From contig WBUL01000015.1 of NCBI GenBank assembly GCA_008933735.1, positions 23,235 through 87,234 on the forward strand: 64,000 bases of DNA, given 5' to 3'. Made by a program: the position numbers and the translations under genes. This DNA is from Anaerolineae bacterium. GTDB taxonomy: Bacteria; Chloroflexota; Anaerolineae; Aggregatilineales; J027. Below are positions 43,893 through 53,720 of the stretch, in pieces. The first letter of the stretch is position 1. Each line of letters starts with the position of its first letter. Under the pieces are notes generated by a model that had not been told where the DNA came from, did not search any database, and was given only the letters and a program-made list of their open reading frames with translations.

Positions 43893-44824
43893 TGTTGTCG
43901 ATTGCGATTGCAACCTATAACCGGGCGGATATTTTAAATTTCCCTCTGGAAAGTTTGTGCCAGCAAACTGCTTCCACACAGGATTACGAAATCCTGGTCG
44001 TTGACAACGCTTCTACCGATCATACCCGTGCTGTCGTCAAACACTATCAAACACAGTTCCCTGAACATCAAATACGTTACATCTATGAACCGCGCCCCGG
44101 CGTCTCTGTGGCACGAAACCGGGGATGGCTGGAGGCGCGAAGTGTTTATATTGGCTATGTCGATGATGACTGCAAACTTCCTGAAAACTGGGTGGGAACA
44201 GCACTCTCCATTATCAAAATGTATTCCCCTGACGCTTTTGGCGGGCCATACTTTGCCTTTTATACGGCGGAAAAACCCCGATGGTACAAGGACAGCTACC
44301 GATCCAAAGGGCAGCATGTGGAGGAATTCCGCCCCCTGGACAAAGAGGAAATTTTGTATGGTCCGAATATGGTGTTTCGCGTTCAGCTTTTGCAGGAGGT
44401 CGGCGGATTCAGCCCCGATTATGGCCCGAAAGGGTCGGATTTTTTCTATGGGGAGGAGGCCGATTTGCTCAGCCGGATTCGCCAGCGAAAGCCAGCCGCA
44501 GCGATTTTCTTCGCGCCTCAGTTAGTCGTGTATCATCTTGTCAGACCGGAAAAAATGCGATTACCTCACCTGCTCTGGCATCAATTCTTACTGGGACGCA
44601 CCATGAACCGTCTGTATCCCCCCCAAAAACCTCCGGGGCTGCTGCGTGTCATACTTAAGCTGAGTATTTTTTCGCTGTGGATCCTCGCTGACAGTCTATT
44701 GGGGTCCTTATTCAGGAATAGAGCAGATTATCCCTATATCCAGAATTATCTGGTGGAAAAAGTTTCCCTCTCCATTCGTCGGTTAGGGGTGGTCTATGAG
44801 CAGTGGCGGCTCATGGGCTTGTGA
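43892..44824 (+). CDS. Family 2 glycosyltransferase
   Basis: A 310-aa GT-A enzyme starting at the ATG of the TAATG junction. A longer frame from 43802 lies inside the preceding gene and adds unrelated residues. Motifs: IAIATYNRADILNFPLESL, ILVVDNASTDHTRAVV, the catalytic DDD in GYVDDDCKLPENWV, and FFYGEEADLLSRI. A hydrophobic helix FSLWILADSLLGSLF sits near the C-terminus. It is the last gene of the polysaccharide run; a 56-bp gap with a weak possible promoter follows. It probably adds another sugar to the same glycan. Donor unknown. Confidence 0.92.
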   Translation: MLSIAIATYNRADILNFPLESLCQQTASTQDYEILVVDNASTDHTRAVVKHYQTQFPEHQIRYIYEPRPGVSVARNRGWLEARSVYIGYVDDDCKLPENWVGTALSIIKMYSPDAFGGPYFAFYTAEKPRWYKDSYRSKGQHVEEFRPLDKEEILYGPNMVFRVQLLQEVGGFSPDYGPKGSDFFYGEEADLLSRIRQRKPAAAIFFAPQLVVYHLVRPEKMRLPHLLWHQFLLGRTMNRLYPPQKPPGLLRVILKLSIFSLWILADSLLGSLFRNRADYPYIQNYLVEKVSLSIRRLGVVYEQWRLMGL

Positions 44825-44826
44825 TT

Positions 44827-44854
44827 TTGCCTCAGCATTGCTAGACTGCATAAT
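44827..44854 (+). promoter_or_regulatory. Possible promoter ahead of the secreted protein/pth/mfd unit
   Basis: TTGCCT (44827-44832), 16-bp spacer, CATAAT (44849-44854), located 27 bp before the ATG at 44881. The match is moderate. It would provide transcription for pth and mfd independent of the glycan genes. Confidence 0.35.
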
Positions 44855-44880
44855 TTGGTAATTCTTCAGAAAATGAGGCC

Positions 44881-45636
44881 ATGCGAAAACTCGTTTTGAT
44901 TGCCTTATGGGTGCTTGTTCCGGTACTAACGGCGCAGGCACAGGATGCTACGCCCACCACTGAACCGGGTGTGGTGATGATCACCAGCCCGGTCGATGGA
45001 CAGCAGCTTTTCGGGCTGGTGGAGATGGTCGGGACAGCGATCCATCCCAGCCTGTTTGACGGGTATATCCTGGAATGGAGTAATATTCAGAATCCTGAGG
45101 TCTGGCTGCCAATTCAGCAGCGGGTAAACCAGCAGGTTAATAATGGGATTTTGGGCCAGTGGGATACGGTTAGTGCCAGCGTGCCAGATGGAATTTACCA
45201 GATTCGACTCCGCCTGTTTCTGGCAGACGGTACCGTGCAGGATTTTCAGGTCAATAACCTGGTGCTGATCAATTCCGCACCCACGGTCGTCCCGACACCG
45301 CTTCCGGCAGTTCCAACTGCGACAGTTCAATCTTTGCCGACTTCTGGCCCGTCACCAACTCCTTTGATCCAGCAGCCACCAACGGTGACCCCGCGCCCAA
45401 CCTTCGAAAACCCTGTTGATCTGGATCAGAATAACACCTCCTCCACACCGGAGGAAGAAGAGAGTGTGGTTAACTTCTCGGCGGTTGAGGGGGCATTTTG
45501 TCTCGGTGTTTACTTCAGCATGGCATTTTTTATGCTCATCGTTGCCTATCTGGTGCTTCGTAAGCAAATAAGCCCATTCACGCGCCGTTTGTGGTGGCAG
45601 ATTCGAAGTGAGTTTGACAACGACCAGGATTACTAA
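44881..45636 (+). CDS. Secreted, C-terminally anchored protein with Ig-like domain
   Basis: A 251-aa protein. The signal peptide ends at about AQAQ (residue 21). A beta-rich domain (about 30-130) follows, with MITSPVDGQQLFGLVEMVGTA and PDGIYQIRLRLFLADG, resembling Ig-like or bacterial surface domains. A long Pro/Thr/Ser-rich stalk (about 135-195) leads to a TM helix near residues 205-225 (GVYFSMAFFMLIVAYLVL) and a basic tail RRLWWQIR. It should be displayed outside, with a short cytoplasmic tail. No enzymatic motif is visible. The stop is 3 bp before pth, so it is co-transcribed with a housekeeping gene, which is notable but may be accidental. Confidence 0.78.
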   Translation: MRKLVLIALWVLVPVLTAQAQDATPTTEPGVVMITSPVDGQQLFGLVEMVGTAIHPSLFDGYILEWSNIQNPEVWLPIQQRVNQQVNNGILGQWDTVSASVPDGIYQIRLRLFLADGTVQDFQVNNLVLINSAPTVVPTPLPAVPTATVQSLPTSGPSPTPLIQQPPTVTPRPTFENPVDLDQNNTSSTPEEEESVVNFSAVEGAFCLGVYFSMAFFMLIVAYLVLRKQISPFTRRLWWQIRSEFDNDQDY

Positions 45637-45639
45637 TCG

Positions 45640-46272
45640 ATGGAACGGTTTATGATTGTGGGGCTGGGCAATCCCGGCAAAAAGTATGCATACACCCGTC
45701 ATAACATCGGATTCATGTGCGTGGATGCGCTTGCAGCCCGGTATGAAATTGCTGTTGACAACGTAAAATTCCAGGCGAAATTTGGTGAAGGCACGATTGT
45801 CGATCATCGCGTGGTACTGGTCAAACCTCAGACCTATATGAATGCGAGCGGCGTGGCGGTGCGCGGGCTTGCCAGTTTCTACAAAATTCCACCGGAACAA
45901 ATTCTGCTCATCTACGACGATTTGGATACGCCTGTGGGCACTCTGAGAATCCGTGCCGGTGGTGGTGCGGGTGGTCAAAAGGGTGTCCGCAGCACTATTG
46001 AGCATCTTGGTACGGAGAACTTCCCCCGCGTTCGATTTGGGATCGGACGCCCCCCAGGGAAAATGGACGCCGCTGCCTATGTGCTGCAAGAATTTATCAA
46101 GGACGAAGTGCCGCTGGTGCGCGAAACCATTGACCGTGTCATCAAAGGGGTGGAAATCTGGCTGGCGGAGGGCATCGAAATGGCGATGAACCGTCAGAAT
46201 GGCACGGCTGAACAGGCTGCTGCCGCCCAACCTAAGCCCGAAAAAATAGTGGAAAAAGATCCAGAAGAATAG
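45640..46272 (+). CDS. pth: Peptidyl-tRNA hydrolase
   Basis: A 210-aa enzyme that frees tRNA from peptidyl-tRNA dropped by ribosomes. VGLGNPGKKYAYTRHNIGF carries catalytic His21, VKPQTYMNASGVAV the substrate-binding Asn, IYDDLDTPVG the catalytic Asp, and GGGAGGQKGVRSTIEHLG the Gly-rich lid. The C-terminal about 25 residues are an Ala/Pro/Glu-rich tail not needed for the fold. An alternative start four residues later (M5, MIVGLGNPG) matches many family members. mfd begins 4 bp after the stop; the pth-mfd order is common in bacteria. Confidence 0.95.
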   Translation: MERFMIVGLGNPGKKYAYTRHNIGFMCVDALAARYEIAVDNVKFQAKFGEGTIVDHRVVLVKPQTYMNASGVAVRGLASFYKIPPEQILLIYDDLDTPVGTLRIRAGGGAGGQKGVRSTIEHLGTENFPRVRFGIGRPPGKMDAAAYVLQEFIKDEVPLVRETIDRVIKGVEIWLAEGIEMAMNRQNGTAEQAAAAQPKPEKIVEKDPEE

Positions 46273-46276
46273 TCCC

Positions 46277-49200
46277 ATGCAGTTGGATGGTCTTTTATCT
46301 GCCCTCGGTCAAACCGGGGCTTTTCAGTCTTTGCTTGAGTCAATCGAAAAGCGACGGCCTTTGGCCGGACAGCAAATCTTGCGGTCGGCGCGTCCTTATG
46401 TAGCAGCGGCGCTGTCACGATACCTGAATCGCCCGGTCTTGTTCATCACAGATCGGGTAGAGCGAGCCTATAACATCACGGAACAGCTCCCCGTCTGGAT
46501 GCCCAATCGTGAGATCACTCGCTTCCTGGAACCATCAGCCGCGTTTTATGAACGCACTCCCTGGTCAGAAGAAGTTTTGCGGTCAAGGCTGAATACGCTG
46601 GGAATGTGGTTTCACTACGAGAAAGGCGCTTCCCCGCCGTTTGTCGTGACTTCAACTCAGGCGCTCATGCAAAAAACTCTGCCTGTCCGTGAATTTCGGG
46701 TGGGGTCGCGTAAACTGCGGGTAGGACAGCGGCAAGACCCGGAAAAGCTCATGCGTTTGTGGCTGGATTTGGGTTATGAAGCCGCCAGTATTGTTGCCCA
46801 ACCCGGACAGTTTTCGCGGCGCGGCGGGATTGTTGATGTGTTTCCCGCAACCGAATCGGTTCCTGTCCGGATTGAATTTTTCGGGGACGAAATCGAGAGT
46901 ATGCGGCGCTTTGATGCGGCAACGCAGCGTTCGTTGGAACGGGTAGAGGCTCTGACATTTTCCCCGACCCGCGAAGCCCTGCCCAAATATGCGCCGAGAG
47001 TCGCGGCGCAGCTTGCTGACTGGTTCATGAGTCAGACCATCGACGATGAAGCCACTTCCCTGCGTCCGGATTACGAGTCCTTGCAGCAGGGATCGCCCTT
47101 CCCTGCGCTTGAATTCTATTTACCCTGGCTATATGACCAGCCCGCCAGCTTACTGGACTATCTTCCGCACAATGTGCTCGTGCTGGTTGAGGACTGGCAA
47201 AACCTGCATGACAGCATCGCGCATCAGGAAGAACAGGCGCTTGCTCTGCGGGAAGAAAAAATCCGTCTGAATACCCTGCCCGCCGACGCGCCATTAGCGT
47301 ATCACACCTGGGATGCGCTTGCGGAGCGGCTGGAATCCTTCCAGACATTGTATCTGGGACAGGCAGAAACCCCTGCAATTGGTCAGCAGTCAGAGATCGG
47401 GGCGTTATTTATCCCCGGTCAGCGCTTCGGTGGGCAGATTCGATTGGTGCTCGATCATTTACGCCAACTGCGCCGCAGCGCAGAACAAGCTGTGACTGTC
47501 ACGCGGCAGGCTGAGCACCTCGCGCTGCTGTGGTCGGAAGCCAGCAGTTATATTCCACCCGTAGAAGACATTCGCACGCTGGATGATCTGGGGCTGACCA
47601 GTTTTGTGCAGGGCGAACTGGGTGAAGGCTGGGTGATGCAGGGCAAAAAAGCACTGCATCTGCTGACTGACGCGGAGATCTTTGGTTGGAAACGCCCCGA
47701 ACCGCGTCGGCATCAGCGCCCAAAAGCGGTTACACCAGAGATGGCCTTTGCTGACCTGGAACTGGGCGATTATGTGGTTCATGTTGAATTTGGCATCGGA
47801 CGGTTTGCGGGGTTGCTCCGCCGCACCGTCGAAGGACAGGATCGGGAATTTCTCAAGCTGGAATATGCTGAAGGGGATACCCTGTTTGTGCCGATTCATC
47901 AGGCCGAACGGGTAACCCGCTATGTGGGATCAGATGGGGCGGCACCACCAAAACTCCATCGCTTAGGCACACAGGAATGGATTCAGGTACGGAAAAAGGC
48001 CAGCGAAGCCGCGGAGGCCTATGCAAAAGAACTGCTGGAACTTTACGCCAAACGCTCTGTTGCGCGGGGCTATGCATTTAACCCTGACACACCCTGGCAG
48101 CATGAGCTGGAAGCTTCGTTCCCCTACGTCGAAACCGATGACCAACTTCAAGCGATCCGCGAAGTCAAACAGGACATGGAAGCACCGCAGCCAATGGACA
48201 GGCTGATTTGTGGCGATGTGGGCTTTGGCAAAACGGAAATCGCGGTGCGGGCTGCCTTCAAAGCGGTCATGGATGGTAAACAGGTGGCGGTGCTTGTCCC
48301 CACCACGATCCTCGCTCAGCAGCATTACCAGACCTTTACCGAGCGGATGGTCAATTTCCCCATCAAAGTAGAAATCATTTCCCGCTTCCGTACAGAGGGA
48401 GAACAGGACGCGGTTATTAAGGCGCTGGAAGATGGCACCGTTGATATTGTTATTGGGACTCATCGTCTGCTGAGCCAGGATGTGAAGTTTAAAGACCTGG
48501 GGCTTCTGGTCATTGATGAAGAACAGCGTTTCGGGATTACCCACAAAGAGCAGTTGAAGAAGCTGCGGGCGAACATCGACATCCTGACCCTGACCGCGAC
48601 GCCGATCCCACGCACCTTGTATCTGAGCGTTACAGGCCTGCGAGACATCAGCATCATTCAAACCGCGCCGGAAGAACGCCTGCCGGTAGCGACGCATGTA
48701 GGCAGCTACGATGAAAATCTGGTGCGGCAGGCGATTTTGCGGGAAGTTGAGCGCGGCGGACAGGTGTTTTTTGTGCACAATCGCGTTCGCAGCATCAAAG
48801 CCATCGCACGCCAGTTGGAAAATCTGGTGCCGGAAGCGACCTTTGCCGTCGCCCATGGACAGCTTAACGAACACCAGCTTGAACGGGTCATGCGTGATTT
48901 CTCTCATGGGGACTATGATGTGCTGATTTCGACTTCGATCATTGAAAGTGGGCTGGATATTCCCAACGCCAATACCATCATTATTGACCGGGCGGATTGG
49001 TTCGGGCTTGCGGAATTGTATCAACTGCGTGGGCGGGTCGGACGCAGTGCTAATCAGGCCTATGCGTATTTCTTTCATCTCCCAACCAGCAAATTGACCG
49101 ATGAAGCCCGTTCGCGCCTGGAAACCATCGGTGAGGAAACGCAGTTGGGGGCCGGATTGTCTATTGCGATGCGTGATCTTGAAATTCGCGGCGCAGGGGA

Positions 49201-49771
49201 TATTCTCGGCAGGCGGCAGAGTGGGCATATCGCGGCGGTGGGTTTTCACCTGTATACCCGGCTGCTGGCACAGGCGATTCAAAAATACAAGAATCGGGAC
49301 ACTGGTAAAAAAGAAGTTCCGCCGCCTACATCCCTTATCATCGATCTGCCTTTGCCCACCTATATCCCGCCGGAGTATATTGAGGATACTGCGCTGCGAA
49401 TCCAGCTTTACCGCCGTTTAGCGGATTTGCATGAAATTCAGCAGGTTAAAGAAATGGAGACGGAATTAACCGACCGCTTTGGCCCGATTCCGCGTGCAGT
49501 GGAATGCCTGCTGTACCAGTTGCAGGTAAAAATCCTGGCTTCTCGCGCACGGGCGACGGCAGTGGTCATCGAGCAAAGTAAAATTGCGATTAAGCTGCCC
49601 TATCTCGGTCAGGTTGATCGTGAACGCTTGCAGGTGGAACTTGGCTCAGGGGTTCGAGTTAGCCGTACTGCTATTTTCATCGACCGCGACGATGACGAGG
49701 CAAAATGGATGGTCATGCTGCTTGAGGTGCTGGAGCGGTTGGGTAGAGAAGCCCTGACAGTCGTGGAATAG
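46277..49771 (+). CDS. mfd: Transcription-repair coupling factor
   Basis: A 1164-aa ATP-driven translocase that removes stalled RNA polymerase and recruits UvrA to lesions. The UvrB-like N-terminal domains are at about 30-350 ([15 protein letters not shown] is typical). The RNA-polymerase-interacting domain at about 490-560 contains [17 protein letters not shown] and [15 protein letters not shown]. The translocase has Walker [11 protein letters not shown] (about 645), the DEEQRFG Walker B box, [14 protein letters not shown], the second RecA-like half ([16 protein letters not shown] and [11 protein letters not shown]) and the TRG-type region [18 protein letters not shown] [13 protein letters not shown]. 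The C-terminal D7 domain is present. All domains appear intact and full length. Confidence 0.96.
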   Translation: MQLDGLLSALGQTGAFQSLLESIEKRRPLAGQQILRSARPYVAAALSRYLNRPVLFITDRVERAYNITEQLPVWMPNREITRFLEPSAAFYERTPWSEEVLRSRLNTLGMWFHYEKGASPPFVVTSTQALMQKTLPVREFRVGSRKLRVGQRQDPEKLMRLWLDLGYEAASIVAQPGQFSRRGGIVDVFPATESVPVRIEFFGDEIESMRRFDAATQRSLERVEALTFSPTREALPKYAPRVAAQLADWFMSQTIDDEATSLRPDYESLQQGSPFPALEFYLPWLYDQPASLLDYLPHNVLVLVEDWQNLHDSIAHQEEQALALREEKIRLNTLPADAPLAYHTWDALAERLESFQTLYLGQAETPAIGQQSEIGALFIPGQRFGGQIRLVLDHLRQLRRSAEQAVTVTRQAEHLALLWSEASSYIPPVEDIRTLDDLGLTSFVQGELGEGWVMQGKKALHLLTDAEIFGWKRPEPRRHQRPKAVTPEMAFADLELGDYVVHVEFGIGRFAGLLRRTVEGQDREFLKLEYAEGDTLFVPIHQAERVTRYVGSDGAAPPKLHRLGTQEWIQVRKKASEAAEAYAKELLELYAKRSVARGYAFNPDTPWQHELEASFPYVETDDQLQAIREVKQDMEAPQPMDRLICGDVGFGKTEIAVRAAFKAVMDGKQVAVLVPTTILAQQHYQTFTERMVNFPIKVEIISRFRTEGEQDAVIKALEDGTVDIVIGTHRLLSQDVKFKDLGLLVIDEEQRFGITHKEQLKKLRANIDILTLTATPIPRTLYLSVTGLRDISIIQTAPEERLPVATHVGSYDENLVRQAILREVERGGQVFFVHNRVRSIKAIARQLENLVPEATFAVAHGQLNEHQLERVMRDFSHGDYDVLISTSIIESGLDIPNANTIIIDRADWFGLAELYQLRGRVGRSANQAYAYFFHLPTSKLTDEARSRLETIGEETQLGAGLSIAMRDLEIRGAGDILGRRQSGHIAAVGFHLYTRLLAQAIQKYKNRDTGKKEVPPPTSLIIDLPLPTYIPPEYIEDTALRIQLYRRLADLHEIQQVKEMETELTDRFGPIPRAVECLLYQLQVKILASRARATAVVIEQSKIAIKLPYLGQVDRERLQVELGSGVRVSRTAIFIDRDDDEAKWMVMLLEVLERLGREALTVVE

Positions 49772-49793
49772 AGTTCAGTTTCGTGTAATTGCG

Positions 49794-50237
49794 TCAGGCA
49801 TGTTTTTTCATCCATTCCTCAAGGCGTTTTAAATCGGCATCCAGTTCGGACGCTAACAGTGCTTCCACAAGGAAATTCGAGAAACCGGGCACAAAGCTGC
49901 TCAGGTCAATCTCCATGCTGCCCTGCACCTCGGTACCCGCGCTTCCACTTTTCTCTTTTGGGATGAGCTTCCAGGTAAATTCCATCTGGAAGGGTTTTTC
50001 GGTGCGGAAGAAGAGTTGCTCCTGTGGGATGCCTTTGACGTAACCTATGCTTTCGCTCAATTTATGGAAGGGAATATCTAAGATAACCTTGACTTCTCCT
50101 TCATTTTCCTGTTGTCTGATGACTTCGATCTTCTGAATGCGCTTAATAACAGAGGCAAGGATGTTCACATCAGTCAGTGTGGTATAAACGATCTCCTGTG
50201 GATAGGGTAACCAGTGGGAACGTTCGACTTTGGGCAT
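49794..50237 (-). CDS. SRPBCC-family protein (START-like)
   Basis: A 147-aa single-domain protein. It starts MPKVERSHWLPYPQEIVYTTLTDVN, the first strand and helix of a helix-grip (polyketide cyclase/START-like) fold. Alternating charged strands follow (VIRQQENEGEVKVILDIPF, FQMEFTWKLIPKE), and the long C-terminal helix ends ELDADLKRLEEWMKKHA, which closes a ligand cavity. Such proteins bind hydrophobic ligands or help membrane-protein assembly; no specific ligand is known here. I chose the ATG at 50237 for its AGGAG site 6 nt upstream. The gene is convergent with mfd (22-bp gap) and divergent from the STAND gene. Confidence 0.83.
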   Translation of the reverse strand: MPKVERSHWLPYPQEIVYTTLTDVNILASVIKRIQKIEVIRQQENEGEVKVILDIPFHKLSESIGYVKGIPQEQLFFRTEKPFQMEFTWKLIPKEKSGSAGTEVQGSMEIDLSSFVPGFSNFLVEALLASELDADLKRLEEWMKKHA

Positions 50238-50312
50238 GATTTTCTCCTGCGTAAAGATTAGCATTCACAGGCACAGTAATGCAAAATATAAGTGTCGTAG
50301 CCGGATATAGGG

Positions 50313-52700
50313 ATGAGCCTGATTAAGAACGTTTCTGAACTCCCGTTTCAACCACCGAAAACCCTGTTCGGACGGGCGGAACTGCTTGCACAGGTCGAGC
50401 AGTTTCTTACTGCAAAGCAGGCTGTGTTATTGTATGGCGTCGCGGGGATGGGCAAGACCGCTGTTGCTGCGTCGCTGGCGGCCCAGGCAATCCAGAAGGG
50501 ACAAACGGTTATCTGGCTGCACGCAGATACGCTGGACAAGATACTGCGCCAGATTCTGTGGCTGTACGAAATTCGGGCAGAGCAGGATATTGCCGCACAG
50601 GTTTCCAGTGTTCTGAAAAAATACCAACCGCTGGTCATCCTGCATGATACTCATCGGCATGAGGAGGCTGCCCAGTTCATCTGGTCGTGTGCCCGTAACC
50701 AATCAGCCGTCCTGTTGGTCAACGAGACGGCGACAGATGGTCCCTGGGAGCCGGTGCTGGTACGGCGATTAGGGTCAAGCGACAGCCAGCAGCTTTTTAC
50801 CAGCATCACCGGAACACAGCCTCCAGAATCAGGCAGTTTCATAGACTACTGCGACGGGCATCCCCTGAGTATTGAACTCGCGGCACGGCAAATTGCAAGC
50901 CGGGCAATTGATCTGCCCACCCTGATGACCAAACTGCCGACTTCGTATACAACACTCCGTCAGCGTGTTCTGGCGGTGATGGACGCAGCGTTTCATACAC
51001 TGGACACAGGCAATCAAGGACTTTTATTGGCGCTATGTGCCAATTTTTCGCATGGCATCAGTGCGGATGTAATCCGTGTTGTGATTAACTCATCGCTGGG
51101 CATCACGCAGCAGCTCTGCCAGGGAGTTGCCCGGCGTGGATTCATCACACTTCGGACGGTAGGCGACCATATTTACTATAGGACTCACCCTTTGATTCAG
51201 GAATTCGCGGTCGCAGAACTGCACGCCAACAATCGCTATGCTCAGGCCAAAAATCGCCTCCTGGACTCGATCACCAAATTTGCGAAATCGAACACAGTTT
51301 CCCGTGACCTGTTCGTTCTCGAAATGGATAACTTCATTGGTGCTGCGGAATACGCGATTGAAACCGGCCAACCTGAGGCGCTGCGGGTGCTGGTCGGGGT
51401 TCTGAATCAACAGGCAGGGTTAACGGAACGGCGGGGCTATGCATCTGATACTCAGCGGCTCACAGCGTACCTCGGAAATTCGGTATCTATTCCTGAAGAG
51501 GTGATTGATGGAGAAGTGATTGAAGAAGAAGCCTCTGAAGCAGCTACAGACAAGCCTTCCTCTCCACCCTCGTCTCTGCCGCTGATCGATGCTGCACTGA
51601 GAGATACGGATGTCCGCAGTCTGGAAGCGACACTGCCCAAAGAACTCAATTCAACGGCGCTGATTCCCGCAGATTCACCCTTAATCACCTGTCAAACTCT
51701 GGAAATTGCGCTTCAAGCCGCCAGCAATCGGCAGGACAAGCCGGAGATGGCGCGGCTGTCTGTAGAAACGGGCCGCTGTCACGCAGAACAGAATCAGCCT
51801 GACCGGGCGATGCTTTTTTACCAGCAGGCGATTGATCTGTATCAGGAGATGGGCGATCTCGCTAACATGCTGTTTGCGCTGGAACATCTGGCGCTCATCA
51901 GCCAGATCGTTGAGGGACCGGAACAAACGCTCAAGCACACACGCCGAGGCTTTAATATCGCTCGTCAGTTAAGCGATCATGCGACCATGGCGCGTTTTTT
52001 GATCCTTTCAGCAGAGGCTTATGCGATGCTGGGAGATACGAATAATGCTATCAATGGATACAAACAAGCGGTCAAAATTCACCGCAATATGAACAACCAG
52101 GAAGAAACGGGTATTGCGCTCGGTAAACTGGCGTCCATTTATATGGACTGCAACCGCTACCGCGAAGCCGCCGCCGCGCTTTCTCAGGCGATTTCATTGT
52201 TTAACGAAATTGGGCGCAAGGATTTACACGGGCGAGCACTTGGCAACCTTGGGACAGCGTTAGGCCATCTGGGCCGCTGGCGTGAGGCCGGACAGCGTCA
52301 TGCCGCTGCCCTGCATCTGGCGCGAGAATTAGGCGATGGGGATGAGGAACTTTTCCAGCTTCGTAATCTGGCATATGTGGCGGAAGCGGAAGGGCTGCTC
52401 AATTGGGCAGTGAACTACAACCGTCAGGCGCTTTATCTGGCGATTCTTGCCCGCGATGGGATTGCCATCAGCGATTTAACATTTGAATTGGGACGGCTGC
52501 TGTCAACAGAGGAAGAAACGATCCCCCAGTCCGCGATTCTGCTTCAACACTCCATCGGCCTTAACCCCCGTATGGAAGCGCTGCGCTTGCTGGAAACTGT
52601 CCGCAGCCGGATGAAAAAACAGGAAAAAAATTATCCTGTCGAAACCGATATTTACACCTACGCGGCGGCTAGTTATCCTAATGCGGATCTAAAGCGTTGA
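50313..52700 (+). CDS. STAND-class NTPase with TPR repeats, no evident effector domain
   Basis: A 795-aa protein. The start FGRAELLAQVEQFL and Walker A GVAGMGKT (42-49), Walker B LVILHDTH (about 105-112), RRLGSSDSQQLF sensor region and the GHPLSIELAARQI GxP-type motif define an NB-ARC/AP-ATPase (STAND) module. A winged-helix-like part follows (about 230-300; YRTHPLIQEFAVAEL). An acidic, Ser/Pro-rich linker (about 400-440) leads to about seven TPRs from about 460 (EMARLSVETGRCHAEQ, AINGYKQAVKIHRNMNN, LGNLGTALGHLGRWREAG). STAND proteins act as ligand-gated switches in regulation or antiphage defence. No nuclease, TIR, protease or DNA-binding domain is fused, so its partner must be separate. It is monocistronic, or paired with the GT2 gene 15 bp downstream. 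Confidence 0.87.
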   Translation: MSLIKNVSELPFQPPKTLFGRAELLAQVEQFLTAKQAVLLYGVAGMGKTAVAASLAAQAIQKGQTVIWLHADTLDKILRQILWLYEIRAEQDIAAQVSSVLKKYQPLVILHDTHRHEEAAQFIWSCARNQSAVLLVNETATDGPWEPVLVRRLGSSDSQQLFTSITGTQPPESGSFIDYCDGHPLSIELAARQIASRAIDLPTLMTKLPTSYTTLRQRVLAVMDAAFHTLDTGNQGLLLALCANFSHGISADVIRVVINSSLGITQQLCQGVARRGFITLRTVGDHIYYRTHPLIQEFAVAELHANNRYAQAKNRLLDSITKFAKSNTVSRDLFVLEMDNFIGAAEYAIETGQPEALRVLVGVLNQQAGLTERRGYASDTQRLTAYLGNSVSIPEEVIDGEVIEEEASEAATDKPSSPPSSLPLIDAALRDTDVRSLEATLPKELNSTALIPADSPLITCQTLEIALQAASNRQDKPEMARLSVETGRCHAEQNQPDRAMLFYQQAIDLYQEMGDLANMLFALEHLALISQIVEGPEQTLKHTRRGFNIARQLSDHATMARFLILSAEAYAMLGDTNNAINGYKQAVKIHRNMNNQEETGIALGKLASIYMDCNRYREAAAALSQAISLFNEIGRKDLHGRALGNLGTALGHLGRWREAGQRHAAALHLARELGDGDEELFQLRNLAYVAEAEGLLNWAVNYNRQALYLAILARDGIAISDLTFELGRLLSTEEETIPQSAILLQHSIGLNPRMEALRLLETVRSRMKKQEKNYPVETDIYTYAAASYPNADLKR

Positions 52701-52715
52701 TGCGGAGATACAAAG

Positions 52716-53720
52716 TTGCACCGCGAATTTCCCTATGATATTTCCCTGGTACTCCCTGTTTATAACGAGGAAGGCAGCCTGCACGAGCTGCACGACGAAC
52801 TCAACCGCGTTCTGAAGCACATGGGACTGCGCTATGAGATTATCTATGTAGATGATGGCAGCAAAGATGCCAGCCCACACCTGCTGCAAGACCTCTATGA
52901 CCAGAATCCAGAGGTTAAGGTGGTGTTTTTGCGCCGGAATTTCGGACAAACCGCCGCAATTCAAGCCGGGATTGATAAGGCGACTGGTGCGATTATCACC
53001 CTGATGGATTCCGACCTGCAAAATGACCCGAACGAAATTCCCCGTATGTATGCTCGTATGGAAGAGGGTCTGGATCTGGTCAGTGGGTGGCGCAAAAAAC
53101 GGCAGGACAAAATCATTCGCCGCATTCCCTCAATCATGGCGAATCGGCTGATTTCAGCGGTGACCGGTGTTCGTTTGCACGATTACGGATGTACGCTGAA
53201 AATGTACCGCCGCGAGGTGCTTGATCATGTGCGGCTGTACGGTGAGATGCACCGTTTTATTCCGGTGCTGGCGTATGCGGCAGGCGCTAAAATTGATGAA
53301 ATGGTGGTGAATCATCGAGCACGGCGCTTTGGCAAAAGCAAATATACCCTGTGGCGCACGATCAAAGTGGTTCTCGATTTGATGACGGTAACCTTCTTAA
53401 CCCGCTACAACACGCGCCCGATGTATATTTTTGGCGGATCGGGGTTTATTTTTGGGTTTTTGGGTGCTCTATCCTGCCTGTTTGCCCTCGTATACAGCGT
53501 AGCGGCAAGTGAATCTTTGCTCGAATGGCCGTTGGCATTTCTTGTTTTGGGTGTCCTGCTTATTTTTGGCAGTTTCCAGAATATTTTGCTCGGTCTTCTG
53601 ATTGAAATGCTCATGCGAACCTATTACGAATCACAGGGCAAGGGGCCATATGCGATCCGTGATTTTCTGGGCAGTCAGGGAGAAGTGATAACTTCTACGG
53701 TGCCAAGAAGCACTTCATAA
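52716..53720 (+). CDS. Polyprenyl-phosphate glycosyltransferase (GT2, DPM1/GtrB-like)
   Basis: A 334-aa enzyme starting at TTG 52716, with GGAG 8 nt upstream; no ATG fits the frame. The catalytic domain has SLVLPVYNEEGSLHELHDEL, IIYVDDGSKDAS, LRRNFGQTAAIQAGID, TLMDSDLQNDPNEIP (the DxD metal site) and the QxxRW-like region MHRFIPVLAYAAGAKI. Two C-terminal TM hairpins (FIFGFLGALSCLFALVYSV and LAFLVLGVLLIFGSFQNILLGL) are typical of GtrB/DPMS enzymes. It loads a sugar onto undecaprenyl phosphate, giving the donor for GT-C enzymes that act outside. The convergent gene at 53675, a GT-C-like membrane protein, is a natural partner. The two genes overlap by 46 bp at their 3' ends. Confidence 0.92.
   Translation: MHREFPYDISLVLPVYNEEGSLHELHDELNRVLKHMGLRYEIIYVDDGSKDASPHLLQDLYDQNPEVKVVFLRRNFGQTAAIQAGIDKATGAIITLMDSDLQNDPNEIPRMYARMEEGLDLVSGWRKKRQDKIIRRIPSIMANRLISAVTGVRLHDYGCTLKMYRREVLDHVRLYGEMHRFIPVLAYAAGAKIDEMVVNHRARRFGKSKYTLWRTIKVVLDLMTVTFLTRYNTRPMYIFGGSGFIFGFLGALSCLFALVYSVAASESLLEWPLAFLVLGVLLIFGSFQNILLGLLIEMLMRTYYESQGKGPYAIRDFLGSQGEVITSTVPRSTS

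Noticed and set aside
45352..46278. A 308-codon minus-strand frame opposite pth and the preceding gene
   Set aside because: pth is certain on the plus strand; the antisense frame is His/Arg-rich, as expected of a shadow, with no motif.
47963..49282. A 439-codon open frame on the minus strand inside mfd
   Set aside because: It lies entirely antisense to the conserved translocase domain and shows no recognisable protein features.
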